DNA of 64,000 bases from Streptomyces cellostaticus. Its GTDB lineage: Bacteria; Actinomycetota; Actinomycetes; Streptomycetales; Streptomycetaceae. Both the position numbers and the translations under genes were made by a program. Under the pieces are notes generated by a model, which saw only the letters and a list, made by a program, of their open reading frames with translations, was not told the origin of the DNA and searched no databases. The stretch lies in the NCBI RefSeq assembly GCF_023630175.1, contig NZ_JALLIN010000034.1, forward strand, positions 18,766-82,765. The letters run 5' to 3'. This document shows positions 56,852-64,000 of this stretch, one piece after another (within the stretch, counting starts at the first letter, position 1; the number at the start of each line of letters is the position of its first letter).

Positions 56852-59680
56852 ATGAAGCAGCAGGGTGTGCACCCCGAAGGCGCGGCGGGCACCCCTGACG
56901 TCCCCGCGCGTCCCGACGCCGCCGCCTCCGGCCAGGAGGGGACCGGCGCGGTACGCCGGGAAGACGGTGACGCGACCGGCGAGGGCGCGCGCGAGGACGC
57001 CACGCGCGCACGTGGGAACGGCACGGACACCGCCGCGGGGACGCCCCCCGGCCCGCCGCGGCCGGACGAGGGCCACGGTGACGAGGCTCACCCGGAGGAG
57101 GTGGAGGGTGACGAACCACTGCTTCCCGCGCGGGTGCACCGCCCCTCCGACCTCATGCGGCTGCTCGTGGGCGTGTTCGCCGTCGTCGTACTGCTCGCGA
57201 TCGCCGCGTTCGCGCACGGCACCACCTCGGGCCTCGAACAGGACATCAACAAGGGCACCGGACAGGCACCCGACCTGCTGATCAAGATCGCGGGGCTCGC
57301 CTCCAGCATCGCGATCCTGCTGGTGCCGGTCGCCTTCGCGATCGAGCGGCTGATCAAACGGGACGGGCTGCGGATCGCCGACGGCGTGCTCGCGGCCGTC
57401 CTCGCGCACGGAGTGACCCTCGCCACCGACCTGTGGGTGGCGAGGGCCGCGCCCGGCTCGATCCAGGAGGCGCTCACCCAGCCCTCGCCGGGCGACATCC
57501 ACGCCCTGACCGACCCGGTGCACGGCTATCTCGCGCCCGTCATCGCCTACATGACGGCCGTCGGGATGTCCCGCAGGCCCCGATGGCGCTCGGTGCTGTG
57601 GATCGTGCTGCTGCTCGACGCGTTCTCGATGCTCGTCACCGGGTACACGACGCCCTTCTCGATCATCCTGACCGTGCTGATCGGCTGGACCGTCGCCTAC
57701 GGCACGCTGTACGCGGTGGGCTCGCCGAACATCCGCCCCACCGGGCAGACGCTCATGGCGGGCCTCAGGCACGTCGGGTTCCACCCGGTGACCGCGGCCC
57801 GTGAGGAGGCCGCGGAGTCGGAGAACGGCGACCGCGGCCGACGCTACTTCGTCACCCTGGAGGACGGCAGACCGCTGGACGTCACGGTCGTCGACCGGGA
57901 GCAGCAGGCCCAGGGCTTCTTCTACCGCGCCTGGCGCAACCTGACCCTGCGCGGCTTCGCCACCCGCTCCAGCCTGCAGTCGCTGCGCCAGGCCCTGGAG
58001 CAGGAGGCGCTGCTGGCGTACGCGGCGATCGCGGCGGGCGCCAACGCGCCCAAGCTGATCGCCACCTCCGAGCTCGGTCCGGACGCGGTCATGCTGGTGT
58101 ACGAGCACACCGGCGGACGCACGCTGGACTCGCTGGCCGACGAGGAGATCACCGACGAGCTGCTGCGCAACACCTGGCGTCAGGCCCAGGCACTGCAGTC
58201 CCGCCGCATCGCACACCGCAGGCTGGCCGGGGACGCGATTCTGGTGGATCGTTCCGGCAGGGTGATTCTCACCGAGCTGCGCGGTGGCGAGATCGCGGCC
58301 GGTGAGCTGCTGCTGCGCATGGACGTCGCCCAGCTCATCACCACGCTCGGCCTGCGGGCGGGTGCCGAGCGGGCGGTGGCCTCGGCCGTCGGCGTGCTCG
58401 GCCCGGACGCGGTCGCGGACTGCCTGCCGATGCTGCAGCCCATCGCCCTGACACGCTCCACGCGCGCGACGCTGCGCCGCCTCGGCCGGGAGCGGGCGGA
58501 GCGCGAGCGCGAGGCCGTGCTCGAAGCCTCCCGGCAGGTCAAGCAGGCCCGGGCCGAGGAGGCCTCCGCGACAGCCGGCCCGGCACCGGCGAAGCCCGAC
58601 AAGAAGACGGTCCGGGCCGAGCAGCGGGCCGAGAAGCGGGCCATCGACGAGGCCCTGGACGAGGCACGCGAGGAGGATCTGCTCACCCAGATCCGGCACG
58701 AGGTGCTGCGGATCAGGCCCCAGGCCCCCGTGGAGCCGGCCCGCCTGGAGCGGGTGCGGCCGCGCACGCTGATCAGTTTCATCGCCGGCGCGATCGGCGC
58801 GTACTTCCTGCTGACGCAGCTCACCCACATCGAGTTCGGTCCGCTGGTCGCCAACGCCCAGTGGGGCTGGGTGCTGGCGGCGGTGGCCTTCTCCGCGCTC
58901 AGCTATGTCGCGGCGGCGATGGCGCTGCTGGGGTTCGTGCCGGAGCGGGTGCCCTTCCCCAGGACCGTGGGGGCCCAGGTCGCGGGGTCGTTCGTGAAGA
59001 TCGTGGCACCGGCGGCGGTCGGCGGAGTGGCCCTCAACACGCGCTTCCTGCAGCGCGCCGGCGTGCGCCCCGGACTCGCGGTCGCCAGCGTCGGTGCCTC
59101 GCAGTTGTTCGGGCTCGGCTGCCACATCCTGATGCTGCTGTCCTTCGGCTATCTGACGGGCACCGAGAAGACGCCGTCGCTGTCGCCGTCCCGGACGGTC
59201 ATCGCCGGCCTGCTGACGGTGGCCGTGCTGGTGCTGGTCGTGACGTCGGTGCCGTTCCTGCGGAAGTTCGTCGTCACGCGCGTGAGGTCGCTGTTCGCCG
59301 GTGTCGTGCCGCGCATGCTGGACGTGCTCCAGCGGCCGCAGAAGCTCGTCACCGGCATCGGCGGCATGCTGCTGCTGACCGCCTGCTTCGTGATGTGCCT
59401 GGACGCCTCCATCCGTGCCTTCGGCGACGGATCGACCTCGCTGAGCATCGCGAGCGTGGCCGTGGTCTTCCTCGCCGGCAACGCGCTCGGTTCCGCGGCA
59501 CCCACCCCAGGCGGCGTCGGGGCGGTCGAGGCGAGCCTGACGCTCGGCCTGATCGCCGTCGGCCTCCCCAAGGAGGTCGCCGCACCGGCCGTCCTGCTGT
59601 TCCGGCTGCTCACGCTGTGGCTGCCGGTGCTGCCCGGCTGGCTGGCCTTCAACCAGCTCACCCGCAAGGGCGCCCTGTAG
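56852..59680 (+). CDS. Large membrane protein: pseudokinase-like middle, flippase-like C-terminus
   Basis: A 942-residue protein. Residues 1-85 are Pro/Asp/Gly-rich and disordered. Residues 90-290 hold several hydrophobic segments (RLLVGVFAVVVLLAIAAFAH, LIKIAGLASSIAILLVPVAFA, LWIVLLLDAFSMLVTGY). Residues 320-570 resemble a RIO/ABC1-type kinase fold with altered motifs: PDAVMLVYEHTGGRTL, then HRRLAGDAILV where HGDLHPGNIL is expected and LTELRGGE where the DFG lies. A charged linker follows (REREAVLEASRQVKQARAEEAS). The C-terminal 320 residues have six helices of the LPG-synthase/flippase domain (FIAGAIGAYFLLTQL, AAPTPGGVGAVEASLTLGLI). Function unknown; lipid transport is an inference. Start ATG 56852 (MKQQGVHPEG) follows AAGAAGAG. 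Confidence 0.82.
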   Translation: MKQQGVHPEGAAGTPDVPARPDAAASGQEGTGAVRREDGDATGEGAREDATRARGNGTDTAAGTPPGPPRPDEGHGDEAHPEEVEGDEPLLPARVHRPSDLMRLLVGVFAVVVLLAIAAFAHGTTSGLEQDINKGTGQAPDLLIKIAGLASSIAILLVPVAFAIERLIKRDGLRIADGVLAAVLAHGVTLATDLWVARAAPGSIQEALTQPSPGDIHALTDPVHGYLAPVIAYMTAVGMSRRPRWRSVLWIVLLLDAFSMLVTGYTTPFSIILTVLIGWTVAYGTLYAVGSPNIRPTGQTLMAGLRHVGFHPVTAAREEAAESENGDRGRRYFVTLEDGRPLDVTVVDREQQAQGFFYRAWRNLTLRGFATRSSLQSLRQALEQEALLAYAAIAAGANAPKLIATSELGPDAVMLVYEHTGGRTLDSLADEEITDELLRNTWRQAQALQSRRIAHRRLAGDAILVDRSGRVILTELRGGEIAAGELLLRMDVAQLITTLGLRAGAERAVASAVGVLGPDAVADCLPMLQPIALTRSTRATLRRLGRERAEREREAVLEASRQVKQARAEEASATAGPAPAKPDKKTVRAEQRAEKRAIDEALDEAREEDLLTQIRHEVLRIRPQAPVEPARLERVRPRTLISFIAGAIGAYFLLTQLTHIEFGPLVANAQWGWVLAAVAFSALSYVAAAMALLGFVPERVPFPRTVGAQVAGSFVKIVAPAAVGGVALNTRFLQRAGVRPGLAVASVGASQLFGLGCHILMLLSFGYLTGTEKTPSLSPSRTVIAGLLTVAVLVLVVTSVPFLRKFVVTRVRSLFAGVVPRMLDVLQRPQKLVTGIGGMLLLTACFVMCLDASIRAFGDGSTSLSIASVAVVFLAGNALGSAAPTPGGVGAVEASLTLGLIAVGLPKEVAAPAVLLFRLLTLWLPVLPGWLAFNQLTRKGAL

Positions 59681-59765
59681 GAGCTCCGCCACGGACCGGG
59701 GCCGGTCGTCGCTCGTACGGCCCGTGCCCCGCGCGCGCCGGCCCGCACGCGCGCACGATGGAAGC

Positions 59766-61313
59766 ATGGCGAACCCCTCCAGGCGGCGTGCCGCCGCCCT
59801 GACCACCAGCGCCGTCCTGCTGGCCGCCCTGCTGGCCGGGTGCGGCGACGGCGGTGCCGGGAACGGGGATCCGGCGGCACAGAAACTGAACTGGGAGGAC
59901 TGCCCGACCCCGTCCGCGGCGGAGGGCGGCGGATCCTCCCCGTCACCGCTGCCGGACGGCACCCAGTGGCAGTGCGCCACCATGAAGGCGCCCGTGGACT
60001 GGAGCAGCCCCAGGGGCGACACCCTCGACATCGCCCTGATCCGCGCCCGGGCGAGCGGCGACGCGAGCAAGCGGATCGGCTCGCTGATCTTCAACTTCGG
60101 CGGCCCCGGCGGCAGCGGCGTCACCACGCTCCCCGCGTTCGGCCAGGACTACGCCACCCTCAACACCCGGTACGACCTGGTGAGCTTCGACCCGCGCGGA
60201 GTCGGCCGGAGCGTGCCGGTGGAGTGCGAGAGCGACGCCGAGCTCGACCAGTACTTCCAGCAGGACGCCACGCCGGACGACAGCGCCGAGCAGACCCAGC
60301 TCGTCGACCGCACCAAGGAGTTCAACGCGAACTGCGAGAAGCGTTCCGGGAAGATCCTGCCGCATGTGCGCACCACCGACGCGGCCCGCGACATGGACCT
60401 GATGCGCCAGGTGCTCGGCGACGACAAGCTCCACTACTTCGGCATCTCCTACGGCACCGAACTCGGCGGTGTGTACGCCCACCTGTTCCCCGAGCGCGTC
60501 GGCCGCGCCGTCCTGGACGCGGTCGTCGACCCCACCAAGGACCCCGCGCAGAGCGCGCTCGGTCAGGCCCAGGGGTTCCAGCTCGCGCTCGACAACTTCG
60601 CCGAGGACTGTACGTCGAAGCCCGAGGACTGCCCGATCGGCGACACCGCGCAGGATGTCAAGGACCGCATCGCCGCACTGCTCAAGGAACTGGAGAAGAA
60701 GCCGATCCCCGGTGCCTTCCCGCGCCAGCTCACCCAGACCGCGGCCACCAACGGCATCGCGCAGGCCCTGTACTCGAAGGACTTCTGGGAGTACCTCACC
60801 GAGGGCCTGCAGCAGGCGTACGAGGGCGACGGCAAGATCCTCATGATGCTGTCCGACTCGATGAACGGGCGCAGCGACAACGGCGAGTACAGCAACATCA
60901 CCGCGGCGAACATCGCCATCAACTGCGCCGACGAGAAGCCGCGCTACACCCCGGCGGACGTCCGGCGGTGGCTGCCGCGGTTCCGCGCCGCCTCCCCGCT
61001 GTTCGGGGACTACCTGGCCTGGGGCATGCTCAGCTGCACCGACTGGGCGGTGCCCGGCGCCGCCGACCATCCCGACGTCGGCGCACCGGGGTCGGCGCCG
61101 ATCCTCGTCGTCGGCAACACCGGCGACCCGGCCACCCCCTTCGAGGGCGCGAAGAAGATGGTCGACGCTCTCGGCAGGGGCGTAGGCGTCGAGCTGACGT
61201 ACAAGGGCCAGGGGCACGGGGCGTACGACAGCAAGAACAAGTGCGTGCAGAGCGCGGTGAACGGCTATCTGCTGGACGGGAGGGTGCCGAAGGCCGGCAC
61301 CGTCTGCTCCTGA
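59766..61313 (+). CDS. Secreted lipoprotein peptidase, TAP/SlpD-type (paralogue 1)
   Basis: A 515-residue alpha/beta-hydrolase. Signal peptide with lipobox LLAGC (Cys near residue 26) indicates a lipoprotein. Catalytic motifs: oxyanion turn NFGGPGGSGV, nucleophile elbow YFGISYGTELGG, Asp in NTGDPATPFE, His in GQGHGAY. This fits the tripeptidyl-aminopeptidase-like family that includes SlpD and SlpE of S. lividans. ATG 59766 starts MANPSRRRAAAL. It is followed by a second paralogue on the same strand after 149 bp. A 74-bp segment around the nucleophile is identical between the two genes. Confidence 0.88.
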   Translation: MANPSRRRAAALTTSAVLLAALLAGCGDGGAGNGDPAAQKLNWEDCPTPSAAEGGGSSPSPLPDGTQWQCATMKAPVDWSSPRGDTLDIALIRARASGDASKRIGSLIFNFGGPGGSGVTTLPAFGQDYATLNTRYDLVSFDPRGVGRSVPVECESDAELDQYFQQDATPDDSAEQTQLVDRTKEFNANCEKRSGKILPHVRTTDAARDMDLMRQVLGDDKLHYFGISYGTELGGVYAHLFPERVGRAVLDAVVDPTKDPAQSALGQAQGFQLALDNFAEDCTSKPEDCPIGDTAQDVKDRIAALLKELEKKPIPGAFPRQLTQTAATNGIAQALYSKDFWEYLTEGLQQAYEGDGKILMMLSDSMNGRSDNGEYSNITAANIAINCADEKPRYTPADVRRWLPRFRAASPLFGDYLAWGMLSCTDWAVPGAADHPDVGAPGSAPILVVGNTGDPATPFEGAKKMVDALGRGVGVELTYKGQGHGAYDSKNKCVQSAVNGYLLDGRVPKAGTVCS

Positions 61314-61368
61314 AGAACCTGTCAGTCCCAGCGAACCTCCAGTACTTGCAAACATGCAGGTCAGAAGG

Positions 61369-61377
61369 TTATCCACA
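61369..61377 (+). promoter_or_regulatory. DnaA-box match between the two peptidase genes
   Basis: TTATCCACA, the canonical DnaA box, lies 56 bp after the first peptidase gene and 86 bp before the second. It is a single site with no cluster around it, so origin function is excluded; it may be coincidental or a DnaA-titrating site. Confidence 0.4.
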
Positions 61378-61462
61378 GCCCGTCACGAGCTTGCGCGCCG
61401 CCGCCTACCATGACGTGGACGCCTGCTGCGGGACGACGCGGGGGCCTGCTAGGGGGGTGCGC

Positions 61463-63022
61463 ATGCTTCGGGTGGTGCGGTGGACGGCGACAGTGGCCGC
61501 GGCGCTGCTGGTGGCCGGGTGCGGCGGCGGGAGCCCGACCGGCGGAAGCGACGAGGGCAAGGGGACGGACCCGGCCGGTCGGAACGGCCCGGCCTCCGCG
61601 ACGGCGGCACCGGCCCGGCCGGACCTGCCCTCCTCACTCACCTCGCAACGGCTCGACTGGCGCCGGTGCGGGGCCACCGAGGACTCCGCCGCGCCGGGTG
61701 ACGCGTGGCGGTGCGCCACGCTCAGGGTGCCGCTGGACTGGTCGAAGCCCGGCGGCACGACGATCGGCGTCGCGCTCATCCGGGCACGGGCGACCGGGGA
61801 CGACCGGATCGGTTCACTGCTGTTCAACTTCGGCGGCCCCGGCGGCTCGGGCGTGTCGACGATGCCGTACTACGGCGCCATCGTCCCCGCCCTCCGCGAG
61901 CGCTACGACCTGGTGAGCTTCGATCCGCGCGGGGTGGGCGCCAGCGAGGGCGTGCGCTGCCGCGGCGACCGGGACATCGAGGCCGCCGAGGGCGTGGACG
62001 CCACGCCGGACGGTCCGGCCGAGGAGAAGGCGTACTTCCGGGACGCCGCCGACTTCGCGGAGGGATGCCGGCGGGCCGCGGGCCGGCTGCTGGCGCACGT
62101 CTCGACCACCGACACCGCCCGTGACATGGACCTGCTGCGGCAGGTGCTGGGCGACCGGACGATGCACTACTTCGGCATCTCCTACGGCACCGAACTCGGC
62201 GGTGTGTACGCCCACCTGTTCCCCGAGCGCGTCGGCCGGATGATCCTCGACGCGGTGGTGGACCCGACCGCGGACACGGTGGGCCACGCGAAGAACCAGG
62301 CGCGGGGCTTCCAGCGGGCTCTGGAGGACTACCTGAGGTCCACCGGCCAGGACCCGGAGCAGGGCACGCGGAAGATCGCCGCGCTGCTGGAGCGCATCGA
62401 CTCCAGACCCCTGCCGACCGCGTCCGGACGGAAGCTGACCCAGACGCTCGCCCTCACCGGCATCATCCTTCCGCTGTACAGCGAGTCGAGGTGGCCCAGG
62501 CTGACCAGCGCGCTGAAGTCGGCCGAGCAGGGCCACGGTGCCAAGCTCCTCGCCCTCGCCGACCAGTACAACGAGCGGGACTCCTCCGGGCGTTACGGCA
62601 CCAGGGGCCACGCCCAGCGGGCCATCTCGTGCCTGGACGACAAGCAGCGGCCGACAGCCGCCCGCACGAAGAGGCTGCTGCCGGAGTTCGAGCGGATATC
62701 ACCGGTCTTCGGGGACTACCTCGGCTGGGACACGGCCGGCTGGTGTCACGACTGGCCGGTGGCGGGGCAGTTCGACACCCCGGGGGTGAGCGCGCCGGGT
62801 GCGGCGCCGATCCTGCTCGTGGGCAACACCGGGGACCCGGCGACTCCCTATGAGGGCGCCCGCAGGATGGCGGACGAGCTGGGCCGGGGCGTCGGCGTCG
62901 AGCTGACCTGGAAGGGCGAGGGGCACAGGGCGTACGGCAACGGCAGCGACTGCGTCGACTCGGCGGTGAACGCCTACCTGCTCGACGGAACGGTGCCGAA
63001 GGACGGCACGGTCTGCTCCTGA
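61463..63022 (+). CDS. Secreted lipoprotein peptidase, TAP/SlpE-type (paralogue 2)
   Basis: A 519-residue paralogue of the preceding gene. Signal peptide with lipobox LLVAGC at residues about 15-20, then a Gly/Ser/Ala-rich linker (GGSPTGGSDEGKGTDPAGR) characteristic of Streptomyces lipoproteins. Catalytic motifs match paralogue 1: NFGGPGGSGV, YFGISYGTELGG, NTGDPATPYE, GEGHRAY; both end in the same GTVCS. The middle domain is about 40 residues shorter than in paralogue 1 and lacks its Cys-rich insert (EDCTSKPEDCP). ATG 61463 is used; a GTG six bases upstream is in frame. Probably extracellular aminopeptidases acting on the cell surface. Confidence 0.88.
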   Translation: MLRVVRWTATVAAALLVAGCGGGSPTGGSDEGKGTDPAGRNGPASATAAPARPDLPSSLTSQRLDWRRCGATEDSAAPGDAWRCATLRVPLDWSKPGGTTIGVALIRARATGDDRIGSLLFNFGGPGGSGVSTMPYYGAIVPALRERYDLVSFDPRGVGASEGVRCRGDRDIEAAEGVDATPDGPAEEKAYFRDAADFAEGCRRAAGRLLAHVSTTDTARDMDLLRQVLGDRTMHYFGISYGTELGGVYAHLFPERVGRMILDAVVDPTADTVGHAKNQARGFQRALEDYLRSTGQDPEQGTRKIAALLERIDSRPLPTASGRKLTQTLALTGIILPLYSESRWPRLTSALKSAEQGHGAKLLALADQYNERDSSGRYGTRGHAQRAISCLDDKQRPTAARTKRLLPEFERISPVFGDYLGWDTAGWCHDWPVAGQFDTPGVSAPGAAPILLVGNTGDPATPYEGARRMADELGRGVGVELTWKGEGHRAYGNGSDCVDSAVNAYLLDGTVPKDGTVCS

Positions 63023-63181
63023 GGACGGGAGAGCGGAACGGGGCACCCCGTGCCGGAAGGGACTAGTCCGATCGGTAGGAGCGATTCCTGTTACTCACTT
63101 TCGGGTGACATCGGCGTGGTGAGGCGGGGCGGTGGGCCGGTCCCGCGGGCCCGGCGAGCCAGTACTGAAGCGGCATTTTTG

Positions 63182-63196
63182 CTGACGAAAGGTCAG
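63182..63196. promoter_or_regulatory. Inverted repeat in an AT-rich intergenic stretch
   Basis: The gap 63023-63401 has no convincing gene. Its last part (about 63170-63262) is unusually AT-rich for this chromosome and contains CTGAC-GAAAG-GTCAG (63182-63196) followed by CAG/TCAG repeats. It may be the regulatory region of the following gene. An ORF of 70 codons across it (63050-63262) has low GC3 and is not convincing. Confidence 0.35.
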
Positions 63197-63401
63197 TCAG
63201 GTGTGTTGGAGTCATATATGGACGTTGCATCAGAGAGTCACAGGAATATGTTGAAGCCGTAATGCCACGCACATCTCCACCACATACCGGGCGCACGGCT
63301 TGCAGAGTGTGAGTGCGCGGTCAACCGGCCGCCACTCGTACAACGCACCACCACCGGCCTGTGGCGTTCCGGCGCGCACACGGATCCGAGAGGGAGGTGC
63401 C

Positions 63402-63938
63402 ATGGACTCCTGTAGGGGGATCCTCGTGACCGTTTCCGCATCCGTGCGCCGCATGACCGCTGTCGCCGCCGTGGCGGCCGCCGCTGTGGGAGCCGTGGCC
63501 CTGCCGGCCTCGGCCACCGACCACCACCACGGTCGGCAGCACTACAACAGCAGCGTCCACATCAGCAGCGTCCGGTACTCCACCGCGGCCCGCAACGACC
63601 GCTCCAACCGCGCCCTGAACCGGGAGTGGGTGGACGTCACCAACAACTCGCGGCGCGCGGTCAACCTCAGCGGCTGGACCCTGGCCGACCGGGACGGCCA
63701 CACCTACACCTTCCACCACTACCGGCTGGCCGGCCGCGCCACGGTCCGCGTCCACACCGGTCACGGCCGCGACAGCCGCTCCGACGTGTTCCAGGACCGC
63801 AACCGGTCCGTCTGGGACCGCTCCGACACGGCGACCCTGCGCAACGACCGCGGCCGCTTCGTCGACGACGCCTCCTGGGGCCGCGGCCGCGGCGGCCGCG
63901 ACTACCGTGGCGACCGCGACCACCACGGGCGTCGCTGA
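63402..63938 (+). CDS. Secreted lamin-tail-domain protein
   Basis: A 178-residue protein with a signal peptide: basic start (SASVRRMTAV), hydrophobic core (AVAAVAAAAVGAVALPASA) and a likely cleavage after ASA. The mature part is His/Asn/Arg-rich and contains a lamin tail domain (LTD): NREWVDVTNNSRRAVNLSGWTLADRDGHTYTFHHYRL, NDRGRFVDDASWG. The C-terminus is a Gly/Arg repeat (RGRGGRDYRGDRDHHGRR). LTD proteins in bacteria are often surface-associated. ATG 63402 with GAGGGAGG is preferred; a GTG nine codons later could also be the start. The gene is complete within the window. Confidence 0.8.
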   Translation: MDSCRGILVTVSASVRRMTAVAAVAAAAVGAVALPASATDHHHGRQHYNSSVHISSVRYSTAARNDRSNRALNREWVDVTNNSRRAVNLSGWTLADRDGHTYTFHHYRLAGRATVRVHTGHGRDSRSDVFQDRNRSVWDRSDTATLRNDRGRFVDDASWGRGRGGRDYRGDRDHHGRR

Positions 63939-63989
63939 CCTACCCCCGAGCCGGTGAACTCTGGCCGGCGCCGCTGAACAGGTGGGCGT

Positions 63990-64000
63990 GGGGGGGGGGG
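63990..64000. other. Poly-G tract at the window end
   Basis: Eleven consecutive G residues end the sequence, with no matching context before them. This resembles an assembly or sequencing artefact at a contig end rather than chromosomal sequence. The last gene ends 51 bp upstream, so no annotation depends on it. Confidence 0.6.

Noticed and set aside
56267..60127. A 1286-codon reverse-strand frame across the large membrane protein gene
   Set aside because: Only its last ~128 codons (the ATL protein) match a family; the remainder is antisense to the membrane-protein and peptidase genes with shadow composition.
63050..63262. 70-codon ORF before the LTD protein
   Set aside because: Its second half has low third-position GC, no ribosome-binding site at a convincing distance, and overlaps the AT-rich regulatory-looking stretch.

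Overview
The window is a high-GC actinobacterial chromosome segment. Gene content and order match the core region of a Streptomyces genome close to, but not identical with, S. coelicolor: nrdAB with a B12 riboswitch, the epi-isozizaene synthase/CYP170A1 pair, sigR-rsrA, and wblC-uvrD2-mrx-nudC-adnBA. All assignments were made by reading the sequence; no database search was run.

Layout. 1-5.9 kb: the 3' end of a sodium:solute symporter, then the class Ia ribonucleotide reductase operon nrdA-nrdB with probable NrdR boxes and a cobalamin riboswitch in its leader, a tiny membrane ORF on the other strand, and the AraC/GlxA-type regulator nrdS. 5.9-8.4 kb: the two-gene albaflavenone operon (P450 and sesquiterpene cyclase, 4-bp overlap). 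8.6-13 kb: peptide deformylase, a TPR-like protein, and two overlapping HD-domain membrane proteins, of which only the upstream one has a full HD-GYP signature. 13.1-14.4 kb: the thiol-stress sigma factor SigR and its redox anti-sigma factor RsrA, with a SigR-type autoregulatory promoter. 14.4-21.6 kb: housekeeping and small-function genes (alpha/beta hydrolase, SRAP DNA-crosslink protein, M50 peptidase, AroA, RsgA, SMR transporter, TetR, HisN, CBS protein). 21.7-23.7 kb: a frameshifted catalase divergent from its CatR (Fur-family) regulator. 23.8-26.1 kb: two identical initiator tRNA genes flanking a Sel1-repeat protein.

From 26 kb to about 57 kb the order resembles the mycobacterial Rv3193c-Rv3204 neighbourhood as I remember it: UPF0182 protein, PDZ-Lon protein, zincin, AarF kinase, WhiB7/WblC, UvrD2, mycoredoxin, NudC, AdnB, AdnA, alkyltransferase-like protein. 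Inserted in it are a MoaE, an SDR, a Nudix hydrolase, a three-gene AIM24/TerD operon, a YgjP-like metalloprotease and an orphan E1/ThiF-like protein. wblC has a roughly 600-nt leader holding a 105-codon upstream ORF, a hairpin over its stop codon and an intrinsic terminator, the architecture of a translation-sensing attenuator. The last 7 kb hold a large membrane protein with a degenerate kinase-like middle and a flippase-like C-terminus, two tandem secreted lipoprotein peptidases (SlpD/SlpE type) and a secreted lamin-tail-domain protein.

Themes: redox and thiol stress (SigR/RsrA, mycoredoxin, CatR/catalase), DNA repair (UvrD2, AdnAB, SRAP, ATL), ribosome stress (WblC, RsgA, deformylase, initiator tRNAs) and nucleotide supply (NrdAB). 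The least described parts are the TerD-AIM24 trio, the orphan ThiF-AarF pair and the small Arg-rich gene coupled to wblC. I found no CRISPR array, insertion sequence, prophage or phage attachment site.
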